DNA of 64,000 bases, taken from NCBI GenBank assembly GCA_019009955.1, contig CM032232.1:135870001-135934000 (forward strand). The letters are read 5' to 3'. Below are positions 11,538 through 22,612 of the stretch, piece after piece. This DNA comes from Riptortus pedestris (taxonomy: Eukaryota; Arthropoda; Insecta; Hemiptera; Alydidae). Both the position numbers and the translations under genes were made by a program. The number at the start of each line of letters is the position of its first letter. Positions within the stretch are counted from its first letter, which is position 1. The notes below the pieces were generated by a model. It saw only the letters and a program-made list of their open reading frames with translations, did not search any database and was not told the DNA's origin.

Positions 11538-13156
11538 TAAAGTTAACTCTAAAGGAGAACTGGACTCCGTACCTCTAAAAGCCTTCCTCGCTCGAGCGCT
11601 AGCTGGATGAAATTAACCGTGGCATTCAGGGTTGGAAGAGTTGGTTTGTCACTCGCGGGCAATATATGGAGAAGTCAGGTTTGTCTCAGGAGTCAAAGCA
11701 CTAGGAGGGTCAGAGGTTCCAGAGAATAGGCATGGAGGAGCAGTCAGGAGGCGGCAGAACAGACAGACAGAAAATTACCCTCGCGCATCGACCTAAATAG
11801 GTTTGGAGCTGTACAAGCGGCACCTTTAAACTCCTCTGAGAGATTTATACACGAGCCTCAAGCAATGCCTTTATATCTCTATGTAGTCAGGGCCTCCGGA
11901 GTGAAAAATGGGCCTGGGCCCGCTATGACAAAGAAACTATTTATAATTTTCACCGGGAGAGCGCACGTCAGCGGCGGTGGTGGCGCGCGAGTGTTGAGTC
12001 CTTCTTTTTCATTACGTAATGACCGTTGGTTGTGAGCTATGCCTGTGGGAACTTGGCTTATAGGCCGGAGATATATCCATCTTTAAACGGCTGGAAATTT
12101 CGGCTCTTTCAATTCCGACTAAGGCCCTTTCCTGGATTCGCTATGGCTAATGGAATTAAATGGACGGAATGGGCAATTACTTTTATTGCCTCTTGTTGAC
12201 GGGCTATATGAATTCTGGCAAAGATTTACACAACGCTAACTATATTAGAATTCCGGCAATATATATTTATTTACGTCACTAAATACTTTTCCTCATTATT
12301 TTTACCCTCTAAATGAAATATTTGTGTTAAAGGAAAACGCTACGTCCTCATGTAACACATAACGGGTTCTTAATACTCATTTTACGTGGGGAAAAAATAA
12401 AGATTCATTAACAGAATTACACGTTTTCTTGTAATAAAAATTCCATTCCAAAAGAATCTCGAATAATTTTTAATACCATTTCATCTCCACTTGTTGGAGT
12501 GTCTTGCAGTACAGTACTTCATCATCATTTTTAGACATAACCTACTTAATGAGTATTTGAATCAAGAGTTAATACCAATTAAAAAAATCTGCTAAAATAA
12601 GTCTGCCTCATCCCTTTGGCGGTTCTTCAAACATATTCAAACTACTTCCAGTATTTAGTTTACAATTTTATTTTTTTAAATGCTGTGTTTCATGGGAGAT
12701 CCCAATTAACAATAGTACCATAAAGTGTATGTTAATAAAGAAATGACGTTCAGGGGGGAAATTTAAAAGTTTCCTTAAGGGTGATCAGCTAAAATACTGC
12801 AAACTTCACTTCTGGGTATGGCCAGTTACCTATAAAAAACATTATACATCCTACTTAGTGAATATATTTGTATATAGCCCAAGCATTTGAAATATAAGAA
12901 AATTTCAAAGAAATGGCATGTATTTTTCAATTTTGTGCATAAGTATATATAATAAAGACCCCGTGACTTGGGTTCTCTGGTTTAAATTGCATTAGTAGAA
13001 TTCGAGGTTTACTTAAAACTTAACATTTCAGAATATTTTAGTTAACATTCGAGTTAGGCAAAGAACATATAGAACAGAAATTAAATTTGCTGCAAGATTA
13101 AATCTTTAATCTAGTATTTTATTTACAACTCATAATAACGGGATAGGCGGTCTTTT
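11538..13156. other. Unique intergenic DNA, GC-richer at 11570-12200
   Basis: 11570-12200 is the longest stretch of near-balanced base composition in the first quarter of the window, with no repeat match and no sustained reading frame. 12200-13156 is ordinary AT-rich DNA. The first part could be regulatory or an unrecognised exon-poor region; neither can be shown here. Confidence 0.4.
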
Positions 13157-13763
13157 AGCAGCTTTCCCTTAAGGAAAATCAGCTATTGAGGTCGTACTCA
13201 TGACACGAGTTTTGAAAAATTTCCTCAAATGTCCAATCCAAACCAGGAGATGACATAGATGAGGTCCATTCAAAAGTGTATATATATCTGTTAACGAACT
13301 AGCGGTCGTAATTTTCATTTGATCGTTACCAAACCCAATATTTAAACAATCGATAAAACTAAAGATCAAATTCTTTCACGGATGAAATCCGATCAGTGGG
13401 AAGAGGGGTTTAGAGGGAGAATTTTGACAAATCTTAATATCTCCCTTGTTATGCGTAGGTTCGAAATGTGGTATAGAGCCAATCTTATAGCGAATGTAAT
13501 GTTGTATAAATGTTGTTATGTACTTTTTTTCATTATGTTCTTTATTAAAGGAGAAAATGGCATTTTTCAGTTTTGGGCCTTCAGCAAACCCCAGTTCCTA
13601 CTCGGGTCTTATTCACAATATGCTGTTATATTGTGAAGCACTTTATTTGAGGCGTAAATACCAAATATTTAGCTCATTGAGCATTTATTCTTTTGAAATA
13701 AATACAAATACAGGTCGCATGTGGGAAATCTGCTTAGCTAACGCAGCCCCTGCTTGACGAACT
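13157..13763 (+). mobile_element. HINE-like element, copy 5
   Basis: Starts AGCAGCTTTCCCTTAAGG and ends GGGAAATCTGCTTAGC…GCAGCCCCTGCTTGACGA. The AT tract has almost vanished (GTATATATATCTG), and single-base changes at both ends suggest an older copy. Overlapping frames at 13382-13757 are not real genes. Confidence 0.75.
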
Positions 13764-14287
13764 GTTCTTTTATATTTCATTGTGAGGACGTATATTCCCT
13801 GAGTACCTTAGCCCCAAAGTATCAGAATAGGTGACGAACATTGTGCACACAAGCCGGGCTTCTGAGTTGTCAGCAGCATTCCACTTAAGCATTTGACAAA
13901 TTCTCCAGGAGTTGAGTTGAGCCTACCGTATCGCTTTCTGTCAAAGGAAACCCCTCGAACCGAATCCAAGCCTGCTTATCCCCTCCGAGGCGTGTTGTGC
14001 CTGGAGACTCCAGCAGCTCTGGACAAAGGAGCAGGTAGTGTACCCGCCCGGCAGAGCAACGTGTGTCGGATACAGCGGCACCTTTGGATCTGCCGCCCCA
14101 TTGAGCAGACTGCTTGGCGCTGCTACTCACAGCTATCCACTCCGAGTAATTGGATCTTGGCAACACCAATTCTTCAACCGGCACGCCAGGCATCGCCTCA
14201 AGCACCAACCCTTCGCTCAACTTCCTTCTCAAATGGTTTTTCTTATCACATTTGAGTGCAATCGCAACAACCCATATTAGGTGCCTT
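13764..14287. other. GC-rich island with overlapping frames on both strands
   Basis: Two sizeable frames overlap almost completely: plus 13893-14255 (120 codons) and minus 13885-14232 (115 codons). Neither protein shows a motif I recognise, and high GC reduces random stop codons. It could be an exon, a captured fragment or noncoding DNA. Confidence 0.35.
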
Positions 14288-14305
14288 CAGCAAATTTCCT
14301 TTAAG

Positions 14306-14378
<73 letters not shown>

Positions 14379-14420
14379 AGTATTATTTGATTGTTACCAA
14401 TTTCGGTATTTAATCCTTTT
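14288..14420 (+). mobile_element. HINE-like element, copy 6, left part of a split host
   Basis: Short 5' remnant (CAGCAAATTTCCTTTAAGGG), AT tract 14311-14373, then GATTGTTACCAATTTCGGTA TTTAATCCTTTT. It is interrupted there by copy 7; its right part resumes at 17059 (ATGTAAAAAGGAAGG), so the pre-insertion junction would read TTTT then ATGTAAAAAG, as in intact copies. Confidence 0.75.
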
Positions 14421-14542
14421 AGCAGATTTCCCTTAGGGGAAATCAGCTATTGAGGTTGTACTCATGACGGAATTTTCGAAATTTTTCTTCAAAAGTCCAT
14501 CGATCCTACCTAGTACATGACGAAAATGAGGTCCGTTCAAAA

Positions 14543-14589
<47 letters not shown>

Positions 14590-14592
<3 letters not shown>

Positions 14593-15207
14593 TCAACCGC
14601 AAAAAAAAAACCGGACAGTTAGATTTAGTCTTATAATTTTGTTAAATACTTAATATATATGTATATTAACCTTTTTAATTAAAATAATTGGTTAATCTAT
14701 AGGTTATTTAAACAAAATCAGCCAAAAGGGAATAATTTTTATTGATTATTTACAAAAAAATACAAAATAAGAATAATATAAATTAACACATTTAAAAAAA
14801 AAAATTATTCTTCATTTTTATTACAGTGAATGGTAGACTTGGCTACCCGAAGCGTTTCGGCAATGTAACGTAAGCTCCGGCCTTCCATCTAAGTTTCAAA
14901 GACCCATTATTCAAGACCGAAATAAAAATAAAACATTAATTAAAGAAAATGCTCGGTTAATAATTAAAGATGTTTAAATGTGCGAAAAACTACTTACAGT
15001 TTAGAATAGATCAACTTCACGACAAATAAATCTAATCTGAGTTTTATTTAATTGTTTACTAATCCTGAAGGGATTAGTTCAATGATATGATGGGATTACT
15101 CTAAATTCTCTGTAATAACTAGAATACCCAAATAAAGAAAATTGCTGAAAAAAAATTATAGCTTTTAATACGACAAAAATGAAGTGTCCGGTTTTTTTTT
15201 GTGGTTG
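14590..15207. mobile_element. Tc1/mariner-type non-autonomous element
   Basis: Terminal inverted repeats of about 28 bp: left CACTCAACCGC-A10-CCGGACA, right TGTCCGG-T-run-GTGGTTGAGTG. It sits in a TA-repeat target, so the expected TA duplication is present but cannot be told from the tract. Its ~620 bp is too short for a full transposase, and one N-terminal remnant remains (14805-14888). Confidence 0.8.
14805..14888 (-). pseudogene. Transposase N-terminal helix-turn-helix remnant
   Basis: A 27-codon frame reads M-EGRSLRYIAETLRVAKSTIH and then ends in NKNEE and a stop. The EGxSLRxIAxxLxVxKSTI pattern is the helix-turn-helix typical of Tc1/IS630-family transposase N-termini. A stop codon lies immediately upstream of the ATG, and nothing of the catalytic DDE domain remains inside the element. 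It identifies the parent of the surrounding MITE as Tc1-like. Confidence 0.6.
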
Positions 15208-15227
15208 AGTGTGTGTGTATATATATA

Positions 15228-15277
<50 letters not shown>

Positions 15278-15278
<1 letters not shown>

Positions 15279-16572
15279 TAGCTCAGATACCCGGCTTCGC
15301 CCGGGAATTCATTTGAGGCTGAATGGTGATGGTATTTTTTTTGGCAAAGGTTTACTTTGCACAATATTTTGACATTTACCCGTCCCAGTGTTTAGGGTTA
15401 ATACCCGTCGTTTTTGTGGATTTGTTAATAATAAAATTAACTTTTTATGTAAGACTTGACTGTCCTCCATATTGTCATATTTCCCGTTTCCTGTGCATTA
15501 TGCATATATTAGAGTTATTAAGTTCATAATATTAACATACATTTTGAAATAATTTTTCCAGGTAAGGTACCTGGTAGTTCATATTGAAAAGAATTGTTCA
15601 ACAAATTTCTCTTAATAACAAAAAACAACTTTTGTTATGTGCATATTTGCCGAAACCACAATAAGAAACGAAATATCACTATTATTAATTTCAGGCCTCC
15701 CTTATAACCCCCACTCCTGCCCGTCCCTAGAAATGTTAGTATGGCTTATTATAAGGAAGACGTTAGTGCTAATTCACATACCGAGTTTGGTTTAGTTCGG
15801 TTGAGTCTTTTGTGCCAAATAAAATTGTTGACTTCTGCTATCACTTTTTGGCGTATAACGCCTTTATAATTAGGTATACGACAAAAGTGTATATAACAAA
15901 AGTTTCTCTAAATAACAAAATAAACAACTTTTGTTATCTGCATATTTGCCAAAACCCCGATAGGAAACGAAATATCACTATTTTTAATTTCAGGCCTCCC
16001 TTATAACCCCCACTCCTGCCCGTCCCTAGAAATGTTAGAATGGCTTATTATAAGGAAGACGTTAGTGATAATTCACATACCGAGTTTGGTTTAGTTCGGT
16101 TGAGTCTTTTGGGCCAAATAAAATTGTTGACTTCCGCTATCATTTTTAGCGTATAGCGCCTTTATAATTAGGTATACGACAAAAGTGTATATAACAAAAG
16201 TTACTTTAAATAACAAATTAAACAACTTTTGTTATGTGCATAATTGCCGAAAATGCAATAGGAAACGAAATATCACTATTTTTAATTTCAGGCCTTCCTT
16301 ATAACCCCCACTCCTGTTCGTCTCAGAGAATATTATCATAGCCTAAAGTCTAAGTTGGGTTAGTAGTAATATACATACCAAGTTTCATAAAATTCGGTTC
16401 AGCCGTTTATGCGTGAAAAGGTAACAAACAAACAAACAAACAAACAAACATACACGAAAGAAACAAAATGCAGTTATGGTGTCTATGACATGTGAAACGA
16501 AAAGTTATCGTGAAATGTCGCGAAAAAAATCAATGTACAGACAGAGGTTACAATTTTATATATATATATAGA
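15278..16572 (+). mobile_element. Interspersed repeat with CCCGGG head and AACA tail
   Basis: Opens ACTAGCTCAGATACCCGGCT and ends with AATTCGGTTCAGCCGTTTAT, GCGTGAAAAGGTAACAAACA, an (AACA)n stretch at about 16425-16450 and ACAATTTTATATATATA. Heads and tails of this kind recur in insect interspersed repeats; I cannot place it in a class with confidence. The interior consists mainly of the ~299 bp tandem units at 15598-16420. Short plus frames are not recognisable proteins. Confidence 0.5.
15598..16420 (+). repeat. Tandem repeat, ~299 bp period, about 2.7 units
   Basis: The landmark CAGGCCT(C/T)CCTTATAACCC recurs at 15692, 15991 and 16289, giving spacings of 299 and 298. Each unit also holds a CGAAATATCACTATT site, a TTAGTTCGGTTGAGTCTTTT segment and AACAACTTTTGTTAT. 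Units are over 90 percent alike by eye; the last diverges into the element tail. Confidence 0.8.
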
Positions 16573-17058
16573 TTTGTCTGTTACCGCTCTAGCGGTCGCA
16601 ATTTTTGTTTGATCGTTACCAAACTCGGAAGTTGATAGTTTTATGTAAAAAGGAACATCAAGTTCGTTAATGGCTGCAATCGGATCAGTGGGAGGGAGCG
16701 GGGGGGTCAGAGGGAGGATTTTCGAAAAGTCGAAATATCTCCGTTATTATGTGTCGGGTCGAAAAATTGTATAGAATGACTCTTATTGCAAATTCAATTT
16801 ACTATAAATATTGTTCTATACATTTATCCTGTATCTTGAATATTAACCGAGATATTTGCATTTGTATTCTGCGTGTGGTCGGCTATGTTCGGCCTTTCCG
16901 CCGAGATCTCTGGCGGCCGTTTCTGTAACTATTCGTCCCTCGTGAATAGGTTTAGAGGTTTCTTACTACTACAGTTGTTATTAGGCAGATTTCTCTATTT
17001 TAAAACTTCACGTGGGAAATCTGCTTAGTTTACGCAACCCCTGCATGACGGACTTTTT

Positions 17059-17570
17059 ATGTAAAAAGGAAGGTAAAGTTCGTTAATTGGGGGTAGAAAA
17101 TGATTAAAATATCTGTAAATGTTGTTGTACACTTCATATTTTTTTATCGTAAATATTAACCAAGACACTTAAGTTATATTAGTTTTCATCCTTAATTAAA
17201 CCCCCATCCATGTGTAAGATACATGCAAATGTATGAAAATGTATGCAATGTATTGTGTTGACGTCATTAATTAAAACTTTAGGTCCCTATTTCGAAAATA
17301 TTTATTTGATCTACACCATAATCAATATTTAACCGTTTCAGTCATCACTAAAGATCATATTTTTAAAATGGCTGAACGCGGGCCAGGCATTGCAGAGGGA
17401 GGGGGATTCTAAAATTCAAAATATCTCCGTAATTTTGAATCGGATCTTAAAAAGGTTGTAGAACCAATGTTGTTGAACTATTGATAATTCTTTCGTGACT
17501 AAAATATTAAGCGAGTAATTAATTCATATTTTCTTGTTTTCAGTCAGAATAGGCAGTCAGATTAGATCAT
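17059..17570 (+). mobile_element. HINE-like element, copy 6, right part (host of copy 7)
   Basis: Resumes at ATGTAAAAAGGAAGGTAAAG and continues through internal modules (ACCCCCATCCATG, GACGTCATTAATTAAAAC, GGGAGGGGGATTC, ATATCTCCGTAATTTTG). It decays near 17560 with no clear terminal hairpin. Confidence 0.65.
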
Positions 17571-19054
17571 AAGTGAGTCTTACACGGTTTTGTGGCAGCT
17601 CACAATTTATTTTTGAAAACGCTTAGCGCTTTCAGGAATTTACATTCCCATCAACAGAGCTACAAACAATAAAGTACAATAAATAAGGATTTCGTTCTAA
17701 AACTTGTAGCAGCAGTCTCACTTTTTTTTCTGAATATCCAGGCAAGACAATCTTCATCAGAACATTCAGATAAACTATATTTTTGCTCGATTCTATCATA
17801 TAAAGCATCGTATTTGGTATTTGGATTCTTAATGCACCAGAAGTCGTACAAATATGCATTGGTTATAAAATCGAATACCACAAAATCACCGTAAGTGGCA
17901 GTCAAAAGCAGGTAAACCATATTTTTTTAAAAGAGTTTTTTTAATAAATATGACAAAATAATACAGGTAAACATAAAAAAAATGGATTTTCATTTTTCCA
18001 TACAAAATTAACATATTTTCAATTGATAAAAATCAAGCACAAAAGCATTTTCATATGGATCTTCATTTTCAGAACGACTTCCTTCCTATTTGTCCTCATC
18101 AGTTTCTTTTTGTAAGGATTCCGAATAATATTCTAATCCTGGATTTGAAGTCCACTCATCGCCAAAATGTTTTTGTAGCAAACAAACCACATCACGGAGC
18201 TTTAGCGGGTTTATTTTATGTATCACAGGAATTGATTTGTCACTGAAGTTGGTTTTGATTCGAAAGCTGACTTTTAAATGCTATTTTGAGGAGGATTTAA
18301 GTCGTTTTGATTCGAGACATCAAGCCGGTAGATAAAACATCTTATGAAATCGCTGAAAAAATGTTTTTTTTTGTTTTTTTCATGTTTTGGACTTAGCAGG
18401 TTTTGGTTCTAAAGACCTCGTATATGCTCACTTATTCACTGTTAATGCGTCACCAAGAAACTAAATGATGGTATGGAAATGTATTTGTCAAGTAAATAGT
18501 GCGATTTACTTTTTCAGGGCTTGGCCAATTAGGAACCTTTGCCAAAAGAGCGAATAACATTGGTGAGAATAGTTGGCCCCGCGTGATTCCAGGCTGGAGT
18601 ACCCCGCCTTTGGGGCATCTGGAGTTAATTAGCCCTGGAACTCGAGCTGGAGTTCCAGCGGCTACTGTATGCTAATGCCTCGCCCCATTTACACCGCACG
18701 CATTTTTTAAATACTTTGCTTTTCCGTTAATGGGCATTAGCGAAGCCTCCGTTATTACTCGCCGCTCTAATAGGGCCTTAGACGGTAAGCTGTGCTAATA
18801 AATGGCGAATAGGCAAGCTGGAGCAGCCTTATTTTCTGGAGAAGGCTCATTAGCTTATTGTGGCCGGGAAAAGGCGGGGCACAATAAGCAAGCCGCATGC
18901 TTACTCTGCCTTTGCTAAGGTGTCGCCATCTTTATTTCTAGATTTCTCACGGTTAGCATTGTCTTTAGTTATAAAAAGTTAGGCTAAAGATAACAGCTGT
19001 CATGGCTTATCATTTTAATTTTAGCTGTTATCATAATTGTACATCTTCTATACT
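17571..19054. other. Intergenic DNA with a ribozyme-like motif and a GC-richer block
   Basis: Holds the motif at 17619-17663 and, upstream of it on the minus strand, an 86-codon frame (17660-17920) that I do not recognise but which may be the coding end of the same element. 18520-18930 is a GC-richer, repeat-free block with many TAAT/ATTA cores and no long frame, a plausible conserved noncoding segment. Confidence 0.4.
17619..17663 (-). ncRNA. Hammerhead-ribozyme-like motif
   Basis: Minus strand: AGCT-CTGTTGA-T-GGGAAT-GTAA-ATTCCT-GAAA-GCGCTA-AGCG. Stem II differs completely in sequence from the copies at 2118 and 35966 yet still pairs (six pairs with one G-U). The core has T where A6 is invariant in active hammerheads, so this copy is probably inactive. 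The sequence after it (AAATTGTGAG…CCACAAAAC) matches the outer arm of the foldback at 35777-36060. Confidence 0.4.
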
Positions 19055-19160
19055 ATTATTATTATTTACTAACTTCCACCTTTTTCTACTATGGCTAATT
19101 AGGACGGGCTATCACTCTTTTCTAGCCTGAGTGGACAGAGGATTTTATTTAATTCATTTT
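19055..19160 (-). mobile_element. SINE fragment
   Basis: Minus-oriented body fragment with (TAT)n tail, AACTTCCACC, TATGGCTAATTAGGACGGG, CTCTTTTCTAGCC and GGATTTTATTTAAT. It is degraded and lacks the tRNA head. Confidence 0.65.
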
Positions 19161-19189
19161 TCGATTCAATTCATAATAGAGTTATTTTG

Positions 19190-19705
19190 AATTTCCGAAT
19201 TCGTCCTCTCTCTGACCCCCACCCCCACTATTCGTGTTCCAATTTCAGCCACAAACTTATATGATCTTTTATGACCGACTTTCAGTGATTTTTCAGTATC
19301 TCGAGAACATCTGTAGGAAACAATATTCGGTATCTAAATTTCGAATAGGATGTTTCGTGATATTGTTCATTGATTGAGTGCGTTGATTAGAAGTGGCACT
19401 TAACAAAATGCTGAACATTAAAAAAAATCAACAATCTCGGTTAATATTAAAGACAGAGGAAAAGTGTACAGAACTACATTTTTAGGAATATACATTTGCA
19501 ACACGGTTGGTTATGTAGAATTTTTCTATTGGACCTATAATAAAGGAGATATTTTGAATTTTCGAAACTCACTCCCTCAAATTCCATTTTAGCCCTTTGC
19601 GAATTTAGTCATTAGTTCTACAGCAACGCTTATACATCGAGTTTGGTTAAAAATCGAACGAAAATTGCTAACACAAGAGCAGTGACAGGCAGACACTTGC
19701 GAATC
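19190..19705 (-). mobile_element. HINE-like element, old minus-strand copy 9
   Basis: Internal-module landmarks in reverse order: two blocks each with a CTC(T/C)…CCCC run and an AATTTTCGAAA/CCGAATTCG site, ATCTCGGTTAATATTAAAG, then CATCGAGTTTGGTTAAAAATCG near 19638. Both termini are missing. Confidence 0.55.
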
Positions 19706-19742
19706 CATATATATGCCCGTTACCGTTCTAGCGGTCGCAATT
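19706..19742 (+). mobile_element. HINE-like element, copy 11, left part of a split host
   Basis: Short AT tract end, then GCCCGTTACCGTTCTAGCGG TCGCAATT. This is the post-tract hairpin region of a copy, cut here by copy 10; the continuation is at 21204. Confidence 0.7.
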
Positions 19743-19865
19743 AGCAGATTTCCCTTCAGGGAAATCAGCTATTGAGGTTGTACTCATGACGGAATTTACG
19801 ACATTTTTCTTCAAATGTCCATCGATCCTACTTAGTAGATGACGAAAATAAAGTCCGTTCAAAAA

Positions 19866-19925
<60 letters not shown>

Positions 19926-19959
19926 TTTATATATATATCTATATATATATATATACATA

Positions 19960-20012
<53 letters not shown>

Positions 20013-21203
20013 CTGTTACCGCTCTAGCGGTCACAATTTTTGTTTGATCGTTACGAAACTCGAAATTTAGTGGTTTTATGTAAAAGTAAAGATCAAGTTC
20101 GTTAACGGCTGAAATCGGACCAGTAGGAGGGGGGGGGGGTTTAGAGGGGAGGATTTTCGAAAAATCGAAATATCTCTGTTACTATACGTCGGATCGAAAA
20201 ATTGTATAGAATCAATCTTATTGCAAATTACATTTACTATAAATATTGATCTATACATATTTTCCGTATAATGAGTATTAACCGAGATATTTGTATTTTT
20301 TGTAATGATTTCCGCTTTTAGTAAACCCCTACTCCTACTAGGGACATATTAATAATAATCTGATATCTCATGAACCACCTCATTATTAGGTTAAATACAA
20401 AATATTGTTTTCAACAAAGCTTTATTTTACGAGGTACAAACAAATACGTTCTGTTGACCACCCCCCCCCCTTCTTTTGTTCTTAGCTTTCAAAAATCTGA
20501 GTGAGTGAGTGAATCTGAGATAGAAATTATTCTGAATCATTTCAAATTACTCCATTAACTATAATAAATAGTTTCCAATAAAATTAATATTTTATATTCA
20601 GATATATTTCTTTAATTGTTTCTTTTTCCGGTGTATCTATCGATACTGCACTACAAGGTTGGCTAACCTGTTTGTTTACAATTAGCCGAATTACTTTGTA
20701 GGTTACGTTCTATTATTAATTACAGTACTAGATATAATAAATAGTTATATGAATAAAATTTATAACTTATATTCATATATATTTCCGTAATTGCTTTTAT
20801 TTCCGGTAAAAGCTGGCTAACCTGATTATTTAGAGCTCAGGCTGTTTGCTATCAGGAAGGTTCTTACCATTTGACTTGCCCTTTATTTGTTTACTTAATA
20901 TTCACAGCAGTATTAAGTCTTACAAATAATGGATATTCTGTGGTTCTATTTAGTGTTGGTGTAATAAGTGTTCAGACCACTACTATCATTAACGGTAAGT
21001 CCATCTTTTGTGTTCTTGTTGTTTTTTGAGATTGAATTGTTTTTAATTTAATCTCGGAGCCTAACGGACGAGAGTTACTTTCCCGCCAAAAGCTAGTTCG
21101 GTCGTTTCTTTGACTGGCTCGGCTCTCGTGAAATTTCTCTATTGTAGAACTTCATGTGGGAAATCTGCTTAGTTAACGCAGCCCCTGCGTGGCGGACTTT
21201 TTT
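19743..21203 (+). mobile_element. HINE-like element, copy 10, longest form (~1.46 kb)
   Basis: Complete ends with AT tract 19867-20009, several internal modules (AGTAAACCCCTACTCC; GTACAAACAAATACG plus C10; two GGTTGGCTAACCTG-like segments) and the 3' cassette CCCGCCAAAAGCTAGTTCGG. It is inserted in the T-run of copy 11 (GCAATT | TTTCTTTGATCATT). Confidence 0.8.
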
Positions 21204-21866
21204 TCTTTGATCATTAACGGACTTGATATTTAATCGTTTCATGTGAAAAGAATGTTAATAGCATAGATCAGACTAGTGGGAGGGAGGGTTGTTCAGACAG
21301 GGAAATTTTATAAATTTGAAATACCTCCGTTATAATAAGTCGATCGAAAAATTTTACATAACCAACCTTGTATTAACCAATCTTTTTGCAAATTAAATTA
21401 CCTATAAATTTTGTTTTATAAATACTTTCTCTATCATGAACATTAGCGGATGTATTTGGAACTTTTTAGTTTTCGACTTTAAGTAAACTTCTACTACTTC
21501 TAATGGTATATTAAATATAAGCTGTCATGAACCACCCTATTTTAAGCTTATATACCAATTATTATTTTAAAGAGACCTTGATTATACGAGATATATGCAA
21601 ATTTGTTTTGTAATGACGTCATCAATTAAGATTTTACCTTCTAACTTGAAAATGTTTCTTTGATCCATACCACACTCGATGCTTAACCTTTTCTGTCAGC
21701 ATTAATGATCATATATGCTATTTGATGAAACCGGACATGGAATAGAGAGGGTTTGTCGGTTTTTACGCAGAAATGGACAATATGTGTTGAGATGAGGTCA
21801 AAAATATACTACACCAGCATGTGAGAAATCTGCTTAGTTCACGCAGCCACTGCGTGACGGAATTTA
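21204..21866 (+). mobile_element. HINE-like element, copy 11, right part
   Basis: Starts TTTGATCATTAACGGACTTG, exactly where the host text breaks off at 19742, and runs to its own end GAGAAATCTGCTTAGTTCAC then GCAGCCACTGCGTGACGGAA. The terminal hairpin has one changed loop base. Confidence 0.75.
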
Positions 21867-21871
21867 TTAGT

Positions 21872-21958
21872 AATCTCCTAGGTAATGTCAATGGACATTT
21901 GAGGAAAGTTAGAAAATCTAGTCATGTAAACAACCTCAATACCTGAATTCCCTTAATG
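21872..21958 (-). mobile_element. HINE-like 5'-end fragment
   Basis: Reverse-oriented conserved block only: CTAGGTAATGTCAATGGACATTTGAGG, GTCATGTAAACAACCTC and GAATTCCCTTAATGG. Squeezed between copies 11 and 12. Confidence 0.6.
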
Positions 21959-21960
21959 GA

Positions 21961-22431
21961 AAAAGTCCGTCACACAGAGACTGCGTAAACTAAGCAGATT
22001 TCCCACGTGAAGTTATACAATAGAGAAATCTCCATACGAGAGCCGAACAGTACAGTTACGGCAAAGGGCCGAACTAGCTTTTGGCGGGAAATTCAAAAAT
22101 CCGTTATCGGCCCAAATTTAATAAAAATGCAAATATCTCGGTTAATATTCAAGATAGAGAATAAATGCATATAACAATATTTATAGTAAATTTAATTTGC
22201 AATAACATTGATTTTGTACAATTTTTCGATGCGACGTATAGTAACGGAGATATTTCGAATTTTCGAAAATCCTCCCCTCTAAACCCCCCCTCCCACTGGT
22301 CCGATTTCAGCCGTTAACGAACTTGATCTTTCTTTTTACATAAAACGACTAAATATCGAGTTTGGTAACGATCAAACAAAAATTGCGACCACTAGATCGG
22401 TAACAGACAAATATATAGATAGATAGATAGA

Positions 22432-22486
<55 letters not shown>

Positions 22487-22612
22487 ACAGTTTTGAACGG
22501 ACCTCATTTTCGTCATCTACTAGGTAGGCTCGATGGACATTTGAAGAAAAATTTCGAAAATTCCGTCATGAGTACGACCTCAATAGCTAATTTCCCTTGA
22601 GGGAAATCTGCT
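21961..22612 (-). mobile_element. HINE-like element, copy 12, full length
   Basis: Reads AAAAGTCCGTCAC…TAAGCAGATTTCCC at the left and CTTGAGGGAAATCTGCT at the right. AT tract about 22430-22482, C run near 22280, and the CCGAACTAGCTTTTGGCGGG cassette. Nearly all diagnostic sites are intact, so it is relatively young. Confidence 0.85.

Larger units (their letters stand above)
14421..17058 (+). mobile_element. HINE-like element, copy 7, interrupted by two insertions
   Basis: A left part (14421-14589) with the full conserved block and AT tract, and a right part (16573-17058) running from TTTGTCTGTTACCGC to CTGCATGACGGACTTTTT, belong to one copy. Between them, in the AT tract, sit a Tc1-type element (14590-15207) and a CCCGGG-type repeat (about 15278-16572). 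The copy itself lies in copy 6. Confidence 0.8.

Noticed and set aside
17660..17920. 86-codon minus-strand frame with YGDFVVFDFITNAYLYDFW
   Set aside because: Has a protein-like feel and lies just upstream of a ribozyme-like motif, but I could not match it to any family; noted only in the regional entry.
19706..21866. Head-to-tail tandem HINE array
   Set aside because: The two 3' ends are explained by one copy nested inside another; host halves rejoin exactly.
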